A DNA stretch of 64,000 nucleotides from Boswellia sacra. Lineage: Eukaryota; Streptophyta; Magnoliopsida; Sapindales; Burseraceae. Under the pieces are notes generated by a model, which made no database searches, was not told the origin of the DNA, and saw nothing but the letters and a program-made list of their open reading frames with translations. The stretch covers positions 1 through 64,000 of the forward strand of contig SNVD02004904.1 in the NCBI GenBank assembly GCA_013180625.2. Direction: 5' to 3'. The translations under genes were made by a program, and so were the position numbers. Shown one piece after another: positions 60,493-64,000 of the stretch (position 1 is its first letter; each line of letters begins with the position of its first letter).

Positions 60493-61335
60493 TGAATTTC
60501 GAGATCTAGAATTTTCTTCACTAGATTCCTTCAATTTTAGGATTTGGTGATTTGATTTATTGTGTTTAGGCTTTGGATTTAATGATCCGTAATAGCTTTT
60601 AAAGATTACGATATCGTTTAGAGTTTTTGGACGTTATTTGATTGTTGTTAACTATTTATTGTTTTCAAAATATTGCTCTAATTTTAGAAAATAGAATCAG
60701 GAAACTTTACTAACGAAATCATTTTTTTATTTTTTTAAATTTATAATTATTTGGATTATAAACCGAATCTGTTTTAAATGAAGTCTATTTCCCTGGTTTT
60801 GGTGCCCAATTGGTTTTGATTTCAATCATAATAAATAAAATAAAACATTTCTGGTTTGGAAACTAGGTGTCCTAAGAACTTAGATCGATGGCTTCATATT
60901 TGGATTTAGCAAAAGTTCTCTCTTTGATTGAATTTGTGATGTGGGTTGTTTTTTAATTGGTTTTCAAAAGAAAGTTCAGGAAGATGGTAGATTTCTTCGT
61001 GAGCTTGTTGATGATGATGAAGGTAAGTGATTCTAGTCTGAACTCAAGTTTGCATTTTTATTAAGTTCTATAATGTATGTCCACTAATTTTAATCTTTTG
61101 ACTTTTTACAGAAAAGCTATATGAATTTCTTAACCTTTAGTTGCAAAGTGAAGTGAAGGTTGGACGAAGTATGTATAGGCCTATCTGGGTTTTTTTTTAT
61201 TTTCCTGCTAGTTCGTTGGTAAAAAAAGAATCCAAGATATTTGGGGTGTGTTCTTTTTTGAATTATGTGTTTTTATTTCCAAAATAATTTGGAAAATGAA
61301 TTTCTATGATTTAGAGAATATATTTTAAGTAAAGG

Positions 61336-61512
61336 ATATGCGTTTAGAAATGAATTTGTAAAATGCAAATTTGAAAATGGTTTTAAGAATATGTGTTTGG
61401 AAATGAATTCTTGAATTGAAATTTTGAAAACAAAAACAAGATATGTGTTTGGAAATGAATCATTGAAATCAAATTTTCAAAACAAAAATATAAAATATGT
61501 TTGGAAATGAAT
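61336..61512. repeat. Four-copy tandem repeat of about 52 bp
   Basis: GTGTTTGGAAATGAAT recurs at about 61340, 61394, 61446 and 61497, separated by A/T-rich AAATTTTGAAAAC segments. Confidence 0.75.
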
Positions 61513-61740
61513 CCAAAACACTTGTTCTTACAAATTGTATAAATAATAGGATTATCAACAAATAATATTTTAAACTAAATGCATGCTCCCATTATACATA
61601 TTGTTAACAAATAACAAATGCTTAATACACAGATTGCGTTACTTTGATTTTTATCGATTAGGTTTCCTTCCCGTTTCCAATTTTTAGTGAATTAGAATTA
61701 GGTTTCAATTTTAAAAAAATTGAAAAAATGGACATAATTA

Positions 61741-61850
61741 GGTGTCGAGTCGTGTCAAGTCTTGTCGGATGCACAACCGACACTCGATATCAGTTTATTT
61801 TTGAAGACATCGAGTGTCGGTTTACAATCCGACACTCGATATGTATGTCT
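61741..61850. repeat. Inverted CCGACACTCGAT motifs
   Basis: CCGACACTCGAT at about 61788, ATCGAGTGTCGG at about 61810 and CCGACACTCGAT again at about 61829, with TGTCGAGTCGTGTC before them. The centre can form a 12-bp stem. The core CGACACTCGA is the same as in the MULE arrays at 5600-6020. Confidence 0.7.
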
Positions 61851-61979
61851 ATATAATATAATACGACATAGTATCATTTATTACTATTTCCTTACATAAC
61901 CGAACGCAATGCAATAAAAAACAAATATATGATTACAACATCTATCTCCCATGTTGAATATAATCCTGCCACATCCTTA

Positions 61980-63340
61980 AAGCTATGTTTTCCCTATACT
62001 GTCTCCATGATTCTGTTCGTTCAATAGACATGTTCAGTTCAACTGTGGGCATATCTCCATGTTGCTCCTCCATAACTTTAATGTCATCCACCTCGTATCT
62101 CCTAAACAATCGATCAGACCTACTATTAAGTCAAATAAAATTATGTAATGTACAGCATGCCACAGGAATAAGACGTTGGGATTGGAGACTGAAATTAGGC
62201 ATTGACTTGAGAATTGAAAATATTTTCTTCAACACTCCGAAACACCTCTCAATTACATTACGCAATGATGCATGTCTTTTATTAAATAACTCTTCATGTC
62301 CAGTAGGTCGTCTTCCTCCCCCTCTAAATTCACTTGCATGATATCGTTGGCCTCTATAAGGAGCAAGGAATCCTTTCATGTTACTATAGCCTCAATCAAC
62401 CAAATAAAAATAACCTGCATACTATAGTTAGTGTCGCATGCACACGCATAGCTTCATCAAAATTGGAAACATGTTGTAGTAGTTTATACATTATTTCTAA
62501 GTAATGTATACATGTGTCTGGCATAGGAAAATCATTATTCTCATTGTAAAGTGCATCTTGTAATACCCTTGAATCATTTGCACTGCCTTCCCATCCCGTT
62601 AGCACATAAGTAAATAACATATCGAATGAGCAAGCACAAATTATGTTTTGGGTCACGTCACCATGCCGATTACGGTATGCCATTTGCTTATGCGCCGGTA
62701 CCGATGCTACAATATGGGTGCCATCAATTGCTCCAATGCATCCCTATATCAACTACTTCATTAGCATAGTTCTTGTCATACAAAAATTAAGAAAATATAT
62801 TACTTTATACCTGAAAATATGGGTAAAACTTGGGATTATGTCATACTTCTAAAGGTGTTGCACTTAAATTTCGTGGTTGCACAATTACTGTCGCTAACCG
62901 AATTAATGCATTAAGCACTCGCTTAAATTGTCAGCCTATAGTATTGGTTGATTGATGAAATCACTCAACAGCAATGTGATAACGAACACTTTATGATAGT
63001 ATATACAAGAAAATCGCAACTGCCTCAAGTACGCTCACTTGGTCATGCTCATCCTACTCAATCAGATTATCTTCAACTAGGCTATCACATAAGTTGTGAA
63101 ATATATTTGCGTTCATTCTAAAGTGAGCAAACTTCCTATTATCATTCCTTCTTAGCATATCCAATATCCATTCCAGGCCTGTTAGTAATAGAACTTCGCG
63201 TTGTGGAAGTTACCGTGGAAGGCCCTGAATTCGTTATTGACGTTGTCTCTATTGATATTCATGTGTTGCAACTACAATTGAACACCAATCTATTGTGTCC
63301 ATAGAGTTGTCAGATTCACAGCTTGAGTTATCATCTGCCA
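61980..63340 (-). pseudogene. Second PIF/Harbinger DDE_4 transposase
   Basis: The minus strand shows the N-terminal HTH-like part with several stops (about 63330-62900, VSVLEAVAIFLYIL and FKRVLNALIRLAT). The core follows with GCIGAIDGTHIVASVPAHKQ (first Asp present), then MAYRNRHGDVTQNIICACSF and LTGWEGSANDSRVLQDAL. An intron (about 62507-62414) leads to YFYLVD, a TGA, GYSNMKGFLAPYRGQRYH, and finally SLRNVIERCFGVLKKIFSIL and LHNFI. The TGA replaces the Ala/Cys codon normally found in VD(A/C)GY. This element is less decayed in the core than the one at 40500-43810. Confidence 0.85.
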
Positions 63341-63794
63341 TTGTATATACACTATTGAAAATACTCAGTAACAAATACTCAAAACATAGTCTGATACATG
63401 TGATAGTGCCATAATATACTCACAAATTATCACACATTAAATTTTGCTATAATCCACCTTTACCAAAATTATCACACATTTAATTTGCTACAATCCACCA
63501 TTACTAAAATTAGTATAATAAGATCAAATGATAGCTATGATATGACTAATAATAAAAGTTCAAAGCTAAAGCATTATGAAATAGTCAAATACTAGTTTAT
63601 AATAACATTAATACATAACGACATTAAAATATCTGTAAAAGCTGACAAACAAAGAGAGACATAATACAACAATAACAATAAAGTTTGTGCCTCAAGAAGG
63701 CATCAAGAAAAGAGTTACAAACCAAAAAGAAACTGAACAAACACCTAAACTATTTGAAATGGACACCATCGTACACATCACCTACAAGGTTGAC

Positions 63795-64000
63795 AACCAC
63801 TCCCTCCTTCTCTCATCCGACAGACCTAGAAAAATAGTCCTCCAATCAGGTTTTTCAGCTATAATGTTCAAGAACTTTACGAAGACATCTTTCTCAATAC
63901 CACCTAAATTCTCACATATGTCAATGCACTCTTAAATTAGATTCTTTTGAGGTGGTGCTACCCCTGAAGGGCCACTCCTACTTCCTTGACTTAGTTTTTG
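63795..64000 (-). pseudogene. PIF/Harbinger ORF1 (Myb/SANT-like), C-terminal end
   Basis: A minus-strand frame upstream of the transposase reads ECIDICENLGGIEKDVFVKF, then LNIIAEKPDWRTIFLGLSDE and RRREWLSTL before a stop near 63795. This resembles the helical tail that follows the Myb/SANT domain in PIF/Harbinger ORF1 proteins. The rest lies outside the window. Confidence 0.5.

Noticed and set aside
60298..60534. Minus-strand 78-codon frame
   Set aside because: It lies opposite the epsilon-COP relic, whose plus-strand translation is clearly recognisable.

Overview
The window is nuclear DNA of a flowering plant, most likely a eudicot. It contains AT-rich spliced introns, one large intron-rich gene (18 exons), plant-specific families (SMAP1, DUF1985, MULE, hAT and PIF/Harbinger transposases, Athila-like Ty3/gypsy, SIRE-like Ty1/copia, TRIMs) and no bacterial or organellar gene order. 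Species cannot be named from sequence alone.

Only two genes look like functional host genes, and they lie in convergent orientation. At 6834-16506 (+) is an 18-exon, 862-residue plastid-type C2 plus class 3 lipase that I recognise as the HEAT INDUCIBLE LIPASE1 (HIL1, At4g13550) orthologue. At 19210-19398 (-) is a 62-residue SMALL ACIDIC PROTEIN 1 (SMAP1, At4g13520) orthologue. Their closeness matches Arabidopsis chromosome 4, so this is a small syntenic island of about 14 kb.

The rest is mobile DNA. 1-6100: two Mutator-like elements on the minus strand (a DUF1985 gene and a frameshifted MuDR-type transposase) bordered by unusual arrays of CTCGAC-type repeats. 20554-26540: 3' part of a SIRE-like copia element on the minus strand, with LTR, env-like reading frame and pol end, carrying a 459-bp hAT MITE with a perfect 8-bp target duplication. 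26541-34300: 3' part of an Athila-like gypsy element on the plus strand. Between integrase and 3' LTR it carries an unidentified Cys-rich reading frame, three covarying hairpin repeats and an intronless copy of a LONELY GUY (LOG) cytokinin-activating enzyme gene. 34301-36600: a hAT element cut by that gypsy LTR. 36601-37596: two TRIM-like LTR elements joined head to head. 37597-38720: a five-copy satellite of about 225 bp. 40500-43810: a decayed PIF/Harbinger element split by an 844-bp hAT-like insertion. 45909-51183: a hAT element complete to both ends, with an 8-bp duplication but a broken transposase. 51640-55786: 5'-truncated SIRE-like copia with a repeat-rich 3' LTR. 55800-57616: a third hAT transposase on the minus strand. 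58870-61700: largely anonymous sequence with a broken piece of an epsilon-COP gene. 61980-64000: a second PIF/Harbinger element.

The nesting gives an order of events: a TRIM was hit by a hAT, the hAT by the LOG-carrying gypsy element, and the 5' halves of the gypsy and the opposing copia element were then lost at one breakpoint near 26540. The most notable item is the LOG gene captured by the retrotransposon.
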